Assembly (NCBI GenBank): GCA_019359445.1
Contig: JAHHHJ010000028.1
Span: forward strand, 1-64,000
Reading direction: 5' to 3'
Length of the DNA stretch: 64,000 bases
Source of the DNA: Kastovskya adunca ATA6-11-RM4
GTDB taxonomy: Bacteria > Cyanobacteriota > Cyanobacteriia > Cyanobacteriales > Coleofasciculaceae
The position numbers and the translations under genes were made by a program. Shown here piece by piece: positions 9,013-17,354 of the stretch. Positions within the stretch are counted from its first letter, which is position 1, and the number at the start of each line of letters is the position of its first letter. The notes under the pieces were generated by a model. The model did no database searches. It saw only the letters and a list, made by a program, of their open reading frames with translations, and was not told the DNA's origin.

Positions 9013-10422
9013 TTAATCAACCTTGGTATTCAAACTCGTTGCAGAAACTACGCTGTTAGAAGGTAGGGATTGACGTAGGCGATCGCCATACAATGCTAGT
9101 GCATTACCTCCTAGCAAAAGTCCCAGATGCTCCCGGTCATAATCAGCAACGGTTGCGGCATCTTTAACACAGTTATGAAGGACGCCATCCCAGTGACCAT
9201 AGTCGCCAGAGAAGCAAGCGAGTTGCTTACCTACTTCCCCCATGGCGGTGTGCAGATAAGACGGGCCAGGATCGTCGGATTCAAAGGAGGTAAAGATTTG
9301 ACCGCGTTCAAAATACTCTAGGGGGTCGCGGTGGCGGAGGTCGTAGTGCTCATAAAGGCTCTCATCCTCAATAGAGGCTGGGTCATGTTGAGCATTCCAC
9401 AACAGATCAAAAAGGTTTTTCGCCTGACTAATCAGGTTGATATTGTTGTGGGTGCCTCTTTCCTGAATCATCAATTTAGTGAATTCCATCAGGGAAGGGC
9501 GATAAGGATGCTTAGGGTCAAAGTCTCGGATGCGTTTTTCCCAATGCTCGTGAAAGGCATGGGCGAGGTCAGGTAGCCAGCCACAACCGCCTTCTAAAAA
9601 GCCAACCCGGAGAGTGGGGAATTGCTCAAACGCCCCGTCAAAGACCATCCGCGCTAAAGCTAGTTGTTGCTGGTTTCGCTGGACAAAAATATGGTTAAGG
9701 ACAAAGGTTTCCATGTGGTCGGCAATACCACCCACCATGGAAGAACCAGGGCCTCCATGAATGCCGAGGGCAATGTCGAGGTCTACAGCTGCTTGGAGGA
9801 TAGGGCGGAAGTCAGGATGGCTAATCGCCTTACAGGTGCGGATGTCTGGGAACGCATCCGGTGCTTTGGGGTGAGGAATGGGTAGGTTTGGGGCAACGGC
9901 TACGCCAATCATTCCTAGCTCATTGACACAACGATACATTTCCGCAACGGCGGCATCTACATCCTGTAGCGGTAATACTCCAATCGGTTTAAGGCGGTTA
10001 TCGTATCCTCGACAGTCATCGGCAATGTAAGTGTTATAGGCACGGCAGAGAGCGATCGCTAAATCCTTATCTAAAAGGCTAGAAAAGATTAAGTTGAGTG
10101 TGCCGTAAATAACCTGGACTTCAATTCCCTCTTGATCCATATGTTCAATCCGGACTCGATTGAACATCGCACCTAGGGTTGTATCTGGATGCAGATTCCG
10201 AAAGCCACCTTTACCTAGTCCCTGAGGTTGCGGGAACATCCGCATAAAGTCGTTTTTACCGGTCGCTGGATTGAAGTCTACAACTCGCGCTCGTTGGTCA
10301 CCTAGACTATCAATCACTAAACCGATGCGATCGCGATACTCTGGTTCTATATAATCCCGCAAGAGCAGGGGATTTTCTAGTTTATGGGCATCGGCATCAA
10401 TGACTAGTAAACCTTCGTACAT
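9013..10422 (-). CDS. Amidohydrolase family protein (Amidohydro_2 type)
   Basis: Metal-dependent TIM-barrel hydrolase/decarboxylase superfamily member of 469 residues. The metal-binding DADAH replaces the usual DxH start (~9-13). GIHGGPGSS carries the strand-5 histidine (~residues 220-228), EGGCGWLPD (~285) the following strand, and FSGDYGHWD (~415) the catalytic Asp region; GGNALALYG is the classic ending. Relatives include aminocarboxymuconate-semialdehyde decarboxylase and many uncharacterised enzymes; the substrate is unknown. AAGGAG sits 6 bases before the ATG. It lies upstream of the radical SAM pair on the same strand with a 70-bp gap, so cotranscription is possible. Confidence 0.88.
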   Translation of the reverse strand: MYEGLLVIDADAHKLENPLLLRDYIEPEYRDRIGLVIDSLGDQRARVVDFNPATGKNDFMRMFPQPQGLGKGGFRNLHPDTTLGAMFNRVRIEHMDQEGIEVQVIYGTLNLIFSSLLDKDLAIALCRAYNTYIADDCRGYDNRLKPIGVLPLQDVDAAVAEMYRCVNELGMIGVAVAPNLPIPHPKAPDAFPDIRTCKAISHPDFRPILQAAVDLDIALGIHGGPGSSMVGGIADHMETFVLNHIFVQRNQQQLALARMVFDGAFEQFPTLRVGFLEGGCGWLPDLAHAFHEHWEKRIRDFDPKHPYRPSLMEFTKLMIQERGTHNNINLISQAKNLFDLLWNAQHDPASIEDESLYEHYDLRHRDPLEYFERGQIFTSFESDDPGPSYLHTAMGEVGKQLACFSGDYGHWDGVLHNCVKDAATVADYDREHLGLLLGGNALALYGDRLRQSLPSNSVVSATSLNTKVD

Positions 10423-10545
10423 GAATGCTCCTTAATTAATTCACTGGTAAAGATCGGCGGTAGAAAAGTTAGAATTTCTAACCTTTCTTTTCATATAAAT
10501 TGGGTTTTAAGTTGGCTTTTAAGGGAGATTTGTCAGCTGGAAACC

Positions 10546-10869
10546 TTAATTCAATGCACTCTGTTTGCGACTAATATAAGTCCAGACTTGTCGTAAGCCA
10601 AACCAGTTTTCAAATGACCATGATAGGGAGGCAAGAATAGTGATGCCAGGATACTTCCTAAAAGCGGGTTCATTTTTTTCAAAAAAAGCGTGTCCCCCTA
10701 AGGCAAAGACTTGGGTAAACACCAAGCAGACAAGGGTCAAACGCCAATCGTAAAACAGTAGAATGACCGCCGCGATCGCCAGTAGGTTAGTAATGTGGTG
10801 CAGAATTTTGTTAACCGGATGCTGGTGACTGGCAATAAAGTGGGCTTTTGCCTCATGGAAGTAGTTCAA
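10546..10869 (-). CDS. DUF962 / Mpo1-like membrane protein
   Basis: Small membrane protein with the DUF962 (Mpo1-like) pattern: HQHPVNKILHHITN at the N-terminus, two hydrophobic helices, then GGHAFFEKNEPAFRKYP. Yeast Mpo1 is an iron-dependent dioxygenase that alpha-oxidises 2-hydroxy fatty acids; bacterial members are largely unstudied. I choose the TTG at 10869 because AGGAGA lies 6 bases before it, giving MNYFHEAKAHF and 107 residues. The longer frame to 10908 adds 13 unconserved residues and also starts with TTG. The nearest upstream gene on this strand is a fatty-acid-hydroxylase-family enzyme. Confidence 0.8.
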   Translation of the reverse strand: MNYFHEAKAHFIASHQHPVNKILHHITNLLAIAAVILLFYDWRLTLVCLVFTQVFALGGHAFFEKNEPAFRKYPGITILASLSWSFENWFGLRQVWTYISRKQSALN

Positions 10870-11062
10870 AGAAATTCTCCTACAGTGATACCTATCGGAA
10901 AAACTCAAAGCGTTGTAGGAACCATATCACGCTTACCTGAAGAAAGGGGACAGAAACTAGAATTTTTTTAGATTATCCATTGGTTATATTGCCATTAGTT
11001 GATGATAATTTGCCTTTTACCCGGCTATGCAAATAGGCGTCCTTGTTAATCATCAGAAGGAC

Positions 11063-11566
11063 TTACCACCAACGCAGTTCCCCATATCCCCTTGGTGGTT
11101 GCTGTAGTTCTTCCTCAGTGAGCCATTCCACAGCCTTATAGGTACCAAAAACATGATCCCACCAATCCACAGCAAGTCCGAAGTTGTGATGCCACATACC
11201 ATACTTGTGATGGACATAGTGAACAGGCATTTTCATCCAAAAGCACTTCCTGGGGTTTTCGTGCTGCAATTGATGGGCATAGGCGGAGAAAGCAGCATAA
11301 ACCAATCCTCCCAATAACCAACCGATTCCTGCTTCCCAGGAGTAGAAAAACATTAAGCCCATGACTATCAGGCTGCCTCTAACGTAGTCACGAAACTCCC
11401 ATAGCACCCCCTGTCCTTCATTGCGACGGTGATGATCGCGGTGGCGATCGCCAATTCGCTGATTGACGTGCATTAAGCGGTGTAGCCAGTACTCAACCAA
11501 ACTCGCCAACACAAAAGCTACGACAAAACAGGTGAATCCAACAACAGCGTCTTCTAAAACGGTCAT
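11063..11566 (-). CDS. Fatty acid hydroxylase / sterol desaturase family protein
   Basis: Integral-membrane diiron oxygenase family, 167 residues. The His clusters are all present: HRLMH (~30), HRDHHRR (~41), HQLQHENP (~105) and HYVHHKYGMWHHNFG (~120-134). The two hydrophobic stretches (FTCFVVAFVLASLVEYWL and the region of GLMFFYSWEAGIGWLLGGLVYAAF) would span the membrane. Possible substrates are fatty acyl chains or carotenoids (CrtR/CrtZ belong to the same superfamily), so the exact reaction is open. ATG at 11566 has GAGAGG just upstream; the longer frame starts only with TTG at 11590. Confidence 0.85.
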   Translation of the reverse strand: MTVLEDAVVGFTCFVVAFVLASLVEYWLHRLMHVNQRIGDRHRDHHRRNEGQGVLWEFRDYVRGSLIVMGLMFFYSWEAGIGWLLGGLVYAAFSAYAHQLQHENPRKCFWMKMPVHYVHHKYGMWHHNFGLAVDWWDHVFGTYKAVEWLTEEELQQPPRGYGELRWW

Positions 11567-11917
11567 CGCCTCTCTTTTCCTCAACACCAAGTTGTAATTT
11601 AAATATTAAGGGAGTCTAGCGTCTTCAGTCTGAAGTTAGGGGTGCTGAACGTTAAGCTGTAGATCTCCCTCTCCTCTGTTTCCTTGACTCTGCGCCTAGT
11701 GCGGTGTTTTACAACGGGTTTAATTAATGCCGTACCCAATGGATAATTTGAAACGCATAGTTATGGCGCGAGGAGTCGGTATAAGCTGCTCTAGACGGGT
11801 TTTGTCCCTCCTTGAAAGCGAGGAACATCCGATCGCCAGTCCTGATCAATTGGTGCTATCTGAACAAATCTGCTTTAATCGACAGCTATTGCTGAGTTGT
11901 GAGGGTGAGAGGCTTTA

Positions 11918-13597
11918 ATGGCAAATTTTTTGCTACCAGTTTTGACAGCGATCGCACTTGCTGCCAAGGTAAATTTTGTAAGAAAAACGCATCAAACGGC
12001 GGCGGTGCAAGAGCGGTTTTTGCTCGACTTGTTGCGAGTGCAGCAAGATACGGAACTGGGGCAAAAGTATGGACTGAGGGAAATTAAAACCGTCGATCAA
12101 TTTCGCGATCGCGTCCCTGTCCTCCCCTACAGTAGCTACGAACCCCTAACTGAGCAAATTTTCCAGGGCGAACCGAACGTTCTTACCGCTGATCCGGTGG
12201 TCTTCATCAACCTCACTAGCGGTTCAACGGGAGTGCGAAAGCTGATTCCCGTCACCAAACGCTTTCAGAACTCCTTAAAACGAGCCAACCTCACCAGTGT
12301 CGGCTTTCTAGCCTCAGCTTTAAAAGCGAGAAACCTCAAGTTTGGCAAATTGCTCGTCACCAACTCCGTGCAGTTGGTGGGACGCACTAAGAACGGGATT
12401 AATTACGGTCAAGCAAGTGTCGGCGTTCTCCGCATGGGTAAGTTCCTCTACCAGCAAGTGTTTGCCAATCCCTTTGAGACACTACTACCTAGTAATAGCC
12501 TCACACGTCACTACGTTTGCCTACTGTTTGCCTTGCGCGATCGCTCTACGCGGGGAATGACTGCCAACTTTCCTATGCTCCTGTTGCGAACTTGCAACTA
12601 TTTAGAACATTACGCCGAAGATCTAATCCAGGATATCGACAAAGGCACAATCGCTAGTTGGCTAGAATTAGAACCGGAAGTCCGCACCCAGCTAGAAAAA
12701 CAGTGGTCAGCTGACCCCAAGCGCGCTCACGAACTCCGCGAGATTGTTCAGTCCCATGGACGCCTCACCCCCAAACTTGCTTGGCAAGACTTATCTTTCG
12801 TTGCTGCTGCACGGGGAGGAACGTCTGACTTTTACTTCGAGCGCTTTCCCCTCTATTTTGGCGATACACCGATCTTTGGTGCTGTTTACTCCTCTGCCGA
12901 AGCCACCTTTAGTATTTACCCGGATGTCGATACCGATGGTAGCGTTTTGGCGGTTGAAAGTGGCTTCTTTGAATTTGTCCCCTGTGATCAATGGGATGCA
13001 GAACAGCCCAAAACCCTTCTGGCAACAGAAGTGAAGGTTGGGGAACGCTACCGATTGTTGACGACGAACTACAGCGGCTTCTACCGCTACGATATTGGCG
13101 ATGTTGTGGAAGTTGTTGGGTTTTACAACACCGCACCCTTAATTGTTTTCCGCTATCGTTCGGGAGGGACGCTATCCGCTACGACGGAAAAGACAACGGA
13201 ATACCACGCCACGCAAGTAATGCAATCCTTGCAGCAAGAATATGGGGGGCTGCTGGAGGATTTCTGTATCACCCTTTCTGAAAGTATTACTTCACCTTGC
13301 TACTTAATCAATATTGAGTTACTTCCAGGGAAAACATTGGAGAATCCCCAGGTATTTTTGGAGAGTTGCGATCGCCAACTCTGCCAAGCCAACGCCTCCT
13401 ATGCCTTGAAGCGACCCAGCAAGTACGTTCCCGACCCCCGCCTCCGCATTCTTGCTCCCGGTAGCTTTGCCGTTCTCCGCCAACGCTATCTAGAAAAGGG
13501 AATTCCCGATTCTCAGCTAAAATTTCCTCATATCAGCCAAGATCGAGAGTTTTTAGCGGGTTTAAAAGTAGAGCAAGAAATTCACTTTCCTGATTGA
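11918..13597 (+). CDS. GH3 auxin-responsive promoter family protein (acyl-adenylate-forming)
   Basis: 559-residue relative of plant GH3 acyl-acid amido synthetases, which adenylate a carboxylic acid and transfer it to an amino acid. Seen in order: LTSGSTGVRKLIPVT (~98-112, ATP-binding motif 1), FGAVYSSAEATFSIYP (~325, motif 2 region) and YRLLTTNYSGFYRYDIGDVVEV (~395, motif 3 region with the adenylate-binding Tyr/Asp). An N-terminal hydrophobic stretch (FLLPVLTAIALAA) may be a helix of the fold. The acyl and amino substrates are unknown for cyanobacterial members. The ATG overlaps the stop of a short, poorly supported upstream frame (TAATG). Confidence 0.9.
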   Translation: MANFLLPVLTAIALAAKVNFVRKTHQTAAVQERFLLDLLRVQQDTELGQKYGLREIKTVDQFRDRVPVLPYSSYEPLTEQIFQGEPNVLTADPVVFINLTSGSTGVRKLIPVTKRFQNSLKRANLTSVGFLASALKARNLKFGKLLVTNSVQLVGRTKNGINYGQASVGVLRMGKFLYQQVFANPFETLLPSNSLTRHYVCLLFALRDRSTRGMTANFPMLLLRTCNYLEHYAEDLIQDIDKGTIASWLELEPEVRTQLEKQWSADPKRAHELREIVQSHGRLTPKLAWQDLSFVAAARGGTSDFYFERFPLYFGDTPIFGAVYSSAEATFSIYPDVDTDGSVLAVESGFFEFVPCDQWDAEQPKTLLATEVKVGERYRLLTTNYSGFYRYDIGDVVEVVGFYNTAPLIVFRYRSGGTLSATTEKTTEYHATQVMQSLQQEYGGLLEDFCITLSESITSPCYLINIELLPGKTLENPQVFLESCDRQLCQANASYALKRPSKYVPDPRLRILAPGSFAVLRQRYLEKGIPDSQLKFPHISQDREFLAGLKVEQEIHFPD

Positions 13598-13773
13598 AGT
13601 GTATCCTCCAATAGAGTGCGATCGCCTTCTGGCATAAGTAGTAACATCAAAATTTCCGAGTAGGTGGGGTTGAACAGCGTGAACCCAACACAGATAACAG
13701 GTATGGTGGGGTGTGAGATTTAGCGATCGCCAAATTCCACTCCTCGATCAATCAAGCGGATGTAGGACTTTTG

Positions 13774-14187
13774 TCAGTCAGTCGGAGGTTTATCCTTTAT
13801 CTTCTGATCAACTGGATCAGGGGATAAAAACGCTGTCAAAACTTCGCAAGGTTCATCCTCTATCTCTTCGTAAGTTGAAGCGATAGTTGGCTGAGGCACG
13901 TTTCCATGCTCTTCTGTGCTGGCTTCTGTTCCAAGAGGTGCAAGTGAAGGAGCCGCAGCAATCAGTGTCTCAACCTGCCGACTCAGCCCCCTCACTTTCT
14001 CCTCTAGTAGTTTAAACTGCCATAACGGTACGCACTCTAATTCACCGTCAGTCTGAAAATACTCTCGCAGAATTGCTTCTACCGCCGTTGAAGTTGATTT
14101 AATCTCGTGTCCGTCTTGGTACTGCTGCAAATTATCTCGAATCTCCTGCGGAATGCAGACACTCACAAACAATTTTTCTGTTTCCAT
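13774..14187 (-). CDS. Small protein with possible ribbon-helix-helix N-terminus
   Basis: 137 residues, family not recognised. The first ~45 residues (LFVSVCIPQEIRDNLQQY, then STAVEAILREYF) have the beta-strand/helix/helix spacing of CopG/Arc-type DNA-binding proteins. Residues ~55-80 (FKLLEEKVRGLSRQVETLI) look like a short coiled coil. The remainder is acidic, low-complexity and probably disordered. AGGAG lies 5 bases before the ATG, so it is likely expressed. A regulator is one reading, but the domain call is weak. Confidence 0.65.
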   Translation of the reverse strand: METEKLFVSVCIPQEIRDNLQQYQDGHEIKSTSTAVEAILREYFQTDGELECVPLWQFKLLEEKVRGLSRQVETLIAAAPSLAPLGTEASTEEHGNVPQPTIASTYEEIEDEPCEVLTAFLSPDPVDQKIKDKPPTD

Positions 14188-14399
14188 GATTCTCCTACTG
14201 CCATGATTTGTGGAGGTAGAGCCGATGAGGATGACCTAAGTAAGTAGGCGGGAATAAATCAAACTTTGTTTTACAAGGTAATATTTCTTTAAATGTTTCT
14301 TAGTCAGGGCTTAAGCGCCATTGTGAGGAATTTAACCCTCACGACAAACCTCTAATTACTTACATGTCCTACTTATTCAGATTCAAGTTGTTGAACTAC

Positions 14400-15314
14400 C
14401 TAGTCCCTAATTCCCGGATTGTAGGGTGAGTAGTCAATAAAATCCCAACGCAAAGATGTTGCACTTGAAACTTCTAAAACTTGATGGACATCAAACCGGA
14501 CAACACGCTCTGCTCCTACAAATCCTTTCCTTGCTTCTGCATCCCAAAGAATCTGCGCCTCCCCGGTTAATTGCAAGGTTTTACCCTGTTTAAAGTCAAG
14601 AAAAAGTATTCCTGTGCGCGGGTTGAGATGAATATTGCCCAGCGTATTAAACATATTGTTGCCCGCATAGTCTGGAAAAATCAGAGTCTGAGAATCTAAT
14701 ACCTGAACGAATCCTGGAAAACCACCCCGATGAGAGGCATCGGCACAAGCTGATTCAGGATGAAGACTGGTAATAAAGAAGGTGTCAGCTTGATTAATCC
14801 ATTGAATCTGCACGGAGGTGAGGGCTTCAGCGGCTGTTGTTACAGGTGCTTGTGGTTTAGCCCCAGAAGTTTTGATGGAGCGTCTCTGAATATACTGAGG
14901 ACAATTAAAATACACTTGCCGCAGGTCTAACACGATGCTGTTGTCAGGTGTCTGAACTGCATTCCCATTCAGCCGCAAACGGACACGAGAGGCTAAATCA
15001 ATGACTATCACACCGCAGGGAGTTCCTTCCTTTAATGCGGCACTCAGGGGCGAATCTGGAATCGGGGTGGCATTGATCTGAACTCGCCGCTCTGTCGATG
15101 CTTGCAAAAAACCAGGGGAACCTGTGAGTAGTGAAGCCCAAACCTGACCAATTCCATCGACGGTACCCACCACTGCTAAACTTTGGGATTCCAGAAAACG
15201 TTTAGGAGCAAGCGTGAGCGTCGGGCGAACCATCCCATTGAGTTGCTCAGCTTCAAACTGCCTTCTGGCACGTAACTGAACAGCCTTCTCTCCGTCATGA
15301 TATCCAGATGACAT
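14400..15314 (-). CDS. Pyridoxamine 5'-phosphate oxidase-like FMN split-barrel protein
   Basis: 304 residues with two split-barrel-like halves. In the N-terminal half: SLAVVGTVDGIGQVWASLLTG and, further on, VIVIDLASRVRLRLNG. In the C-terminal half: QADTFFITSLHPE.., HRGGFPGFVQVLD, FPDYAGNNMFNTLGNIHLNPRTGILFLDF, the last being the typical flavin-phosphate-binding signature of PNPOx-like proteins. Such proteins usually bind FMN, F420 or haem and act as oxidoreductases; the substrate is unknown. It follows the diiron-protein gene on the same strand after 40 bases, so the two probably form an operon facing a divergent TetR gene. Confidence 0.85.
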   Translation of the reverse strand: MSSGYHDGEKAVQLRARRQFEAEQLNGMVRPTLTLAPKRFLESQSLAVVGTVDGIGQVWASLLTGSPGFLQASTERRVQINATPIPDSPLSAALKEGTPCGVIVIDLASRVRLRLNGNAVQTPDNSIVLDLRQVYFNCPQYIQRRSIKTSGAKPQAPVTTAAEALTSVQIQWINQADTFFITSLHPESACADASHRGGFPGFVQVLDSQTLIFPDYAGNNMFNTLGNIHLNPRTGILFLDFKQGKTLQLTGEAQILWDAEARKGFVGAERVVRFDVHQVLEVSSATSLRWDFIDYSPYNPGIRD

Positions 15315-15354
15315 ATTAATTTAACCGATGATGGTCTATCCCTCCAGTGCCTTG

Positions 15355-16215
15355 TTAGGCGATGACTGCCTCACCTTCTACTCGCTGCTCCTGAGTCAAC
15401 AGCATTTGAGCATCCCAAAAAGCCATCCACAAATCACAGTAGCGATCGCAAAGAGCTGTTACTCTTTCATATTCAGTGGGCAAAAGAGACTGCATGAGAA
15501 CATACCAAAGATCATCTTCATGGGTATCATCATCTGCTTTTGCTTGCATGTCGTCACTCGCGCCGTGATTGAGGTAATAGCCCTCTCCAGTTTCTACTCC
15601 AACAGCTTTAGCATTTTCTCGCAATGGAGCGCTAAAGAGAACAACTACCCGCTCACCAACAGCAAGCAACGCAACAACTGAATTAAAATCGCCGTAGGCA
15701 TCTTCCAAGAACGTTCGGACACTATCCGCCTGCGGGCTTGGAGTATAAGCTGCTCGTTGATTAATACTGACCCCCAGACTATCGAGAACCCTTTCATATA
15801 AAGGATAATGGGCTTCTAGAGGATTGCCTCGATAGTAACCGCTTTGGTCTGTTCCAGGTTTAAATCCCACCTCATCTAGAGTGTTGAGGGTGAGCAGAAA
15901 TCGAGCATACATCTTAGTTCCTGATGCTAATCTCTGTTCTACTTGCCGACTCTGTACTTGCGCCATCAGCAGGGCATCTGTAAAAATTTGCACAATGGCG
16001 TGGCGATAATCTAAGTGGATCTTCCGCATGGCATCTAGCCCAAAGGAAGCTTGATTTAATGCTTGAATCGCGGGGTGGTGAGTAATGGGATGTTGCTGTA
16101 AGCGATCGCGAAAGCGGACAACGAACTGTTGATTGTCTCTCCATAAATCGCTGGATACAGAGTCTTTGAGTAGATCTCTGGCAATTTGACGAGGATTGTT
16201 CAATTGAATCGCCAT
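15355..16215 (-). CDS. Haem-oxygenase-like diiron protein (HDO / iron-containing redox enzyme family)
   Basis: 286-residue helical protein. The pattern of the family is visible: LDEVGF (Glu115), EAHYPLYERVLDSLG (His136), a mid-helix Glu in AVGER (Glu188), YYLNHG (His217) and DDDTHEDDLW (Asp/His232). These fit the two-histidine, carboxylate-rich ligand set of HDO enzymes (relatives: UndA, SznF central domain, CADD), which activate O2 on substrates such as fatty acids or amino acids. Unusually, an acidic insertion of ~8 residues separates His217 from the DxxH pair compared with the typical HxxxDxxH. AGGAGA precedes the ATG by 5 bases. First gene of a two-gene unit with the FMN split-barrel protein. 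Confidence 0.75.
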   Translation of the reverse strand: MAIQLNNPRQIARDLLKDSVSSDLWRDNQQFVVRFRDRLQQHPITHHPAIQALNQASFGLDAMRKIHLDYRHAIVQIFTDALLMAQVQSRQVEQRLASGTKMYARFLLTLNTLDEVGFKPGTDQSGYYRGNPLEAHYPLYERVLDSLGVSINQRAAYTPSPQADSVRTFLEDAYGDFNSVVALLAVGERVVVLFSAPLRENAKAVGVETGEGYYLNHGASDDMQAKADDDTHEDDLWYVLMQSLLPTEYERVTALCDRYCDLWMAFWDAQMLLTQEQRVEGEAVIA

Positions 16216-16391
16216 AACTTCTCCTAAAGATTCAAAAATCGGATTTCAACAATTTTCAAATTATTAAGTGGCTAATGAGGACGCTAAGATGCTGAATATT
16301 TGGAGCCAATTCAGCAATGGGTTCTATAGCGTAATCAATTGACTTAAAGATTGCTGTAATCCCAATGAACTGTGAAGTAGATTGCACAAGT

Positions 16392-16401
16392 ACAGATCTG
16401 T
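16392..16401. promoter_or_regulatory. Candidate TetR operator 1 (ACAGATCTGT)
   Basis: Perfect 10-bp palindrome ACAGATCTGT, the copy closest to the diiron/FMN operon (177 bases from its ATG). The same 10-mer recurs at 16559. Binding is inferred from repetition and position only. Confidence 0.5.
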
Positions 16402-16558
16402 CTTCTATCCGTCTTAACTGAGAAAGTCGCCTTGCAACATGGACGCAAACGATACCCAGACGTTAACGTAATTGAAATTACCAGCCAGTATGCAGGGCAA
16501 GGAATAACCTCAGGCTAAGAATCAATCTCTCTTTTGCGGACAGCACAAACATAATAGG

Positions 16559-16568
16559 ACAGATCTGT
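16559..16568. promoter_or_regulatory. Candidate TetR operator 2 (ACAGATCTGT)
   Basis: Second exact copy of the palindrome, with flanks gg..attgtc. It lies 147 bases before the TetR start codon. Confidence 0.55.
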
Positions 16569-16638
16569 ATTGTCGTCAACTGATTAGAATCAGAGGTATA
16601 AATCAGACTTTCCCCGACAAAAACAATAATTTGTTAGA

Positions 16639-16648
16639 ACAGAGCTGT
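16639..16648. promoter_or_regulatory. Candidate TetR operator 3 (ACAGAGCTGT)
   Basis: Third copy, ACAGAGCTGT, one base different but again followed by a tatt-like flank (ACAGNNCTGTATT shared with copy 2). At 66 bases before the TetR start it is placed for autoregulation. Confidence 0.55.
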
Positions 16649-16714
16649 ATTTCAACTAACTCTTGTTGAGTCCACAAGTAGTATTAACATTCCCCTAGAA
16701 TTTAGAGAATTGAT

Positions 16715-17281
16715 ATGGCAAAGCAGTCTCGTGAACATCTTGTCAATGTATCGCTCCAGCTATTTCACCAGTATGGTTTTCACGCTACGGGCATTGACAA
16801 AATCTTAGCTGAATCGGGTGTCGCTAAAAATACTCTTTACAGGCATTTCAGGTCAAAAGATGAACTTATTCTTGCGGGTCTGCGAAAGCATGATGAGAAC
16901 TTTCGTAACTGGCTCATGCGGGAAGTCGATCGCTATGAGAGTCCTATTGAGCGTCTATTTGCCGTATTTGATATGTATGAGCAATGGTCTAGAAGTCCTG
17001 TTTTTTTTGGCTGTATTTTTATTAATGCTTCGGCTGAGTTTTCCGATCCCTACTCACCAATTCATGCTTTGTGTGCGGAACATAAACGCTTAGTAAAAAT
17101 ATATCTCCGGGACTTGGCAATAGCTGCGGATGTTGTAGATCCAGATAACCTAGCTGTCCAATGGATGATTCTCCTCGATGGTGCAACGACTTCTACTCAA
17201 GTGACGAATAACTCCTTAGCATTTCAACAAGCGAAGGCAGTGGCAAAGAATCTATTAGAGCCAATCAATGTTATTGCCTAA
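16715..17281 (+). CDS. TetR/AcrR family transcriptional regulator
   Basis: 188 residues. The N-terminal helix-turn-helix is typical: LQLFHQYGFHATGIDKILAESGVAKNTLYRHF across residues ~13-45, then SKDELI. The C-terminal part (residues ~60-188) is a TetR_C-like ligand/dimerisation domain with FFGCIFINASAEF, as found in the AcrR/YxaF-like group. It is divergent from the diiron/FMN operon and has palindromic repeats in front of it, so local repression and autoregulation are the simplest model. The inducer is unknown. Confidence 0.93.
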   Translation: MAKQSREHLVNVSLQLFHQYGFHATGIDKILAESGVAKNTLYRHFRSKDELILAGLRKHDENFRNWLMREVDRYESPIERLFAVFDMYEQWSRSPVFFGCIFINASAEFSDPYSPIHALCAEHKRLVKIYLRDLAIAADVVDPDNLAVQWMILLDGATTSTQVTNNSLAFQQAKAVAKNLLEPINVIA

Positions 17282-17294
17282 AAAAAGCTGCGGA

Positions 17295-17347
17295 TACAGC
17301 GGTTTAGGAGGTTTTAAGTACTACCAAAAAATCACGGAACCGCTGTA
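17295..17347. terminator. Inverted repeat between convergent genes
   Basis: Perfect 10-bp arms tacagcggtt (17295-17304) and aaccgctgta (17338-17347) with a 33-base loop, placed between the TetR stop and the stop of the convergent peptidase gene. It could end transcription from both sides. There is no clear T tract, so the terminator role is tentative. Confidence 0.4.
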
Positions 17348-17354
17348 CAGCAGA

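Larger units (their letters stand above)
16216..16714. other. 499-bp divergent regulatory region
   Basis: No gene seen. The region separates the diiron/FMN operon (minus) from the TetR gene (plus) and holds three copies of the palindrome ACAGATCTGT (one with a single change), listed separately. Confidence 0.7.

Noticed and set aside
11727-11918. 63-codon frame ending TAATG at the GH3 start
   Set aside because: No ribosome-binding site and no family resemblance; the overlap with the GH3 ATG is suggestive but not enough to call a gene.
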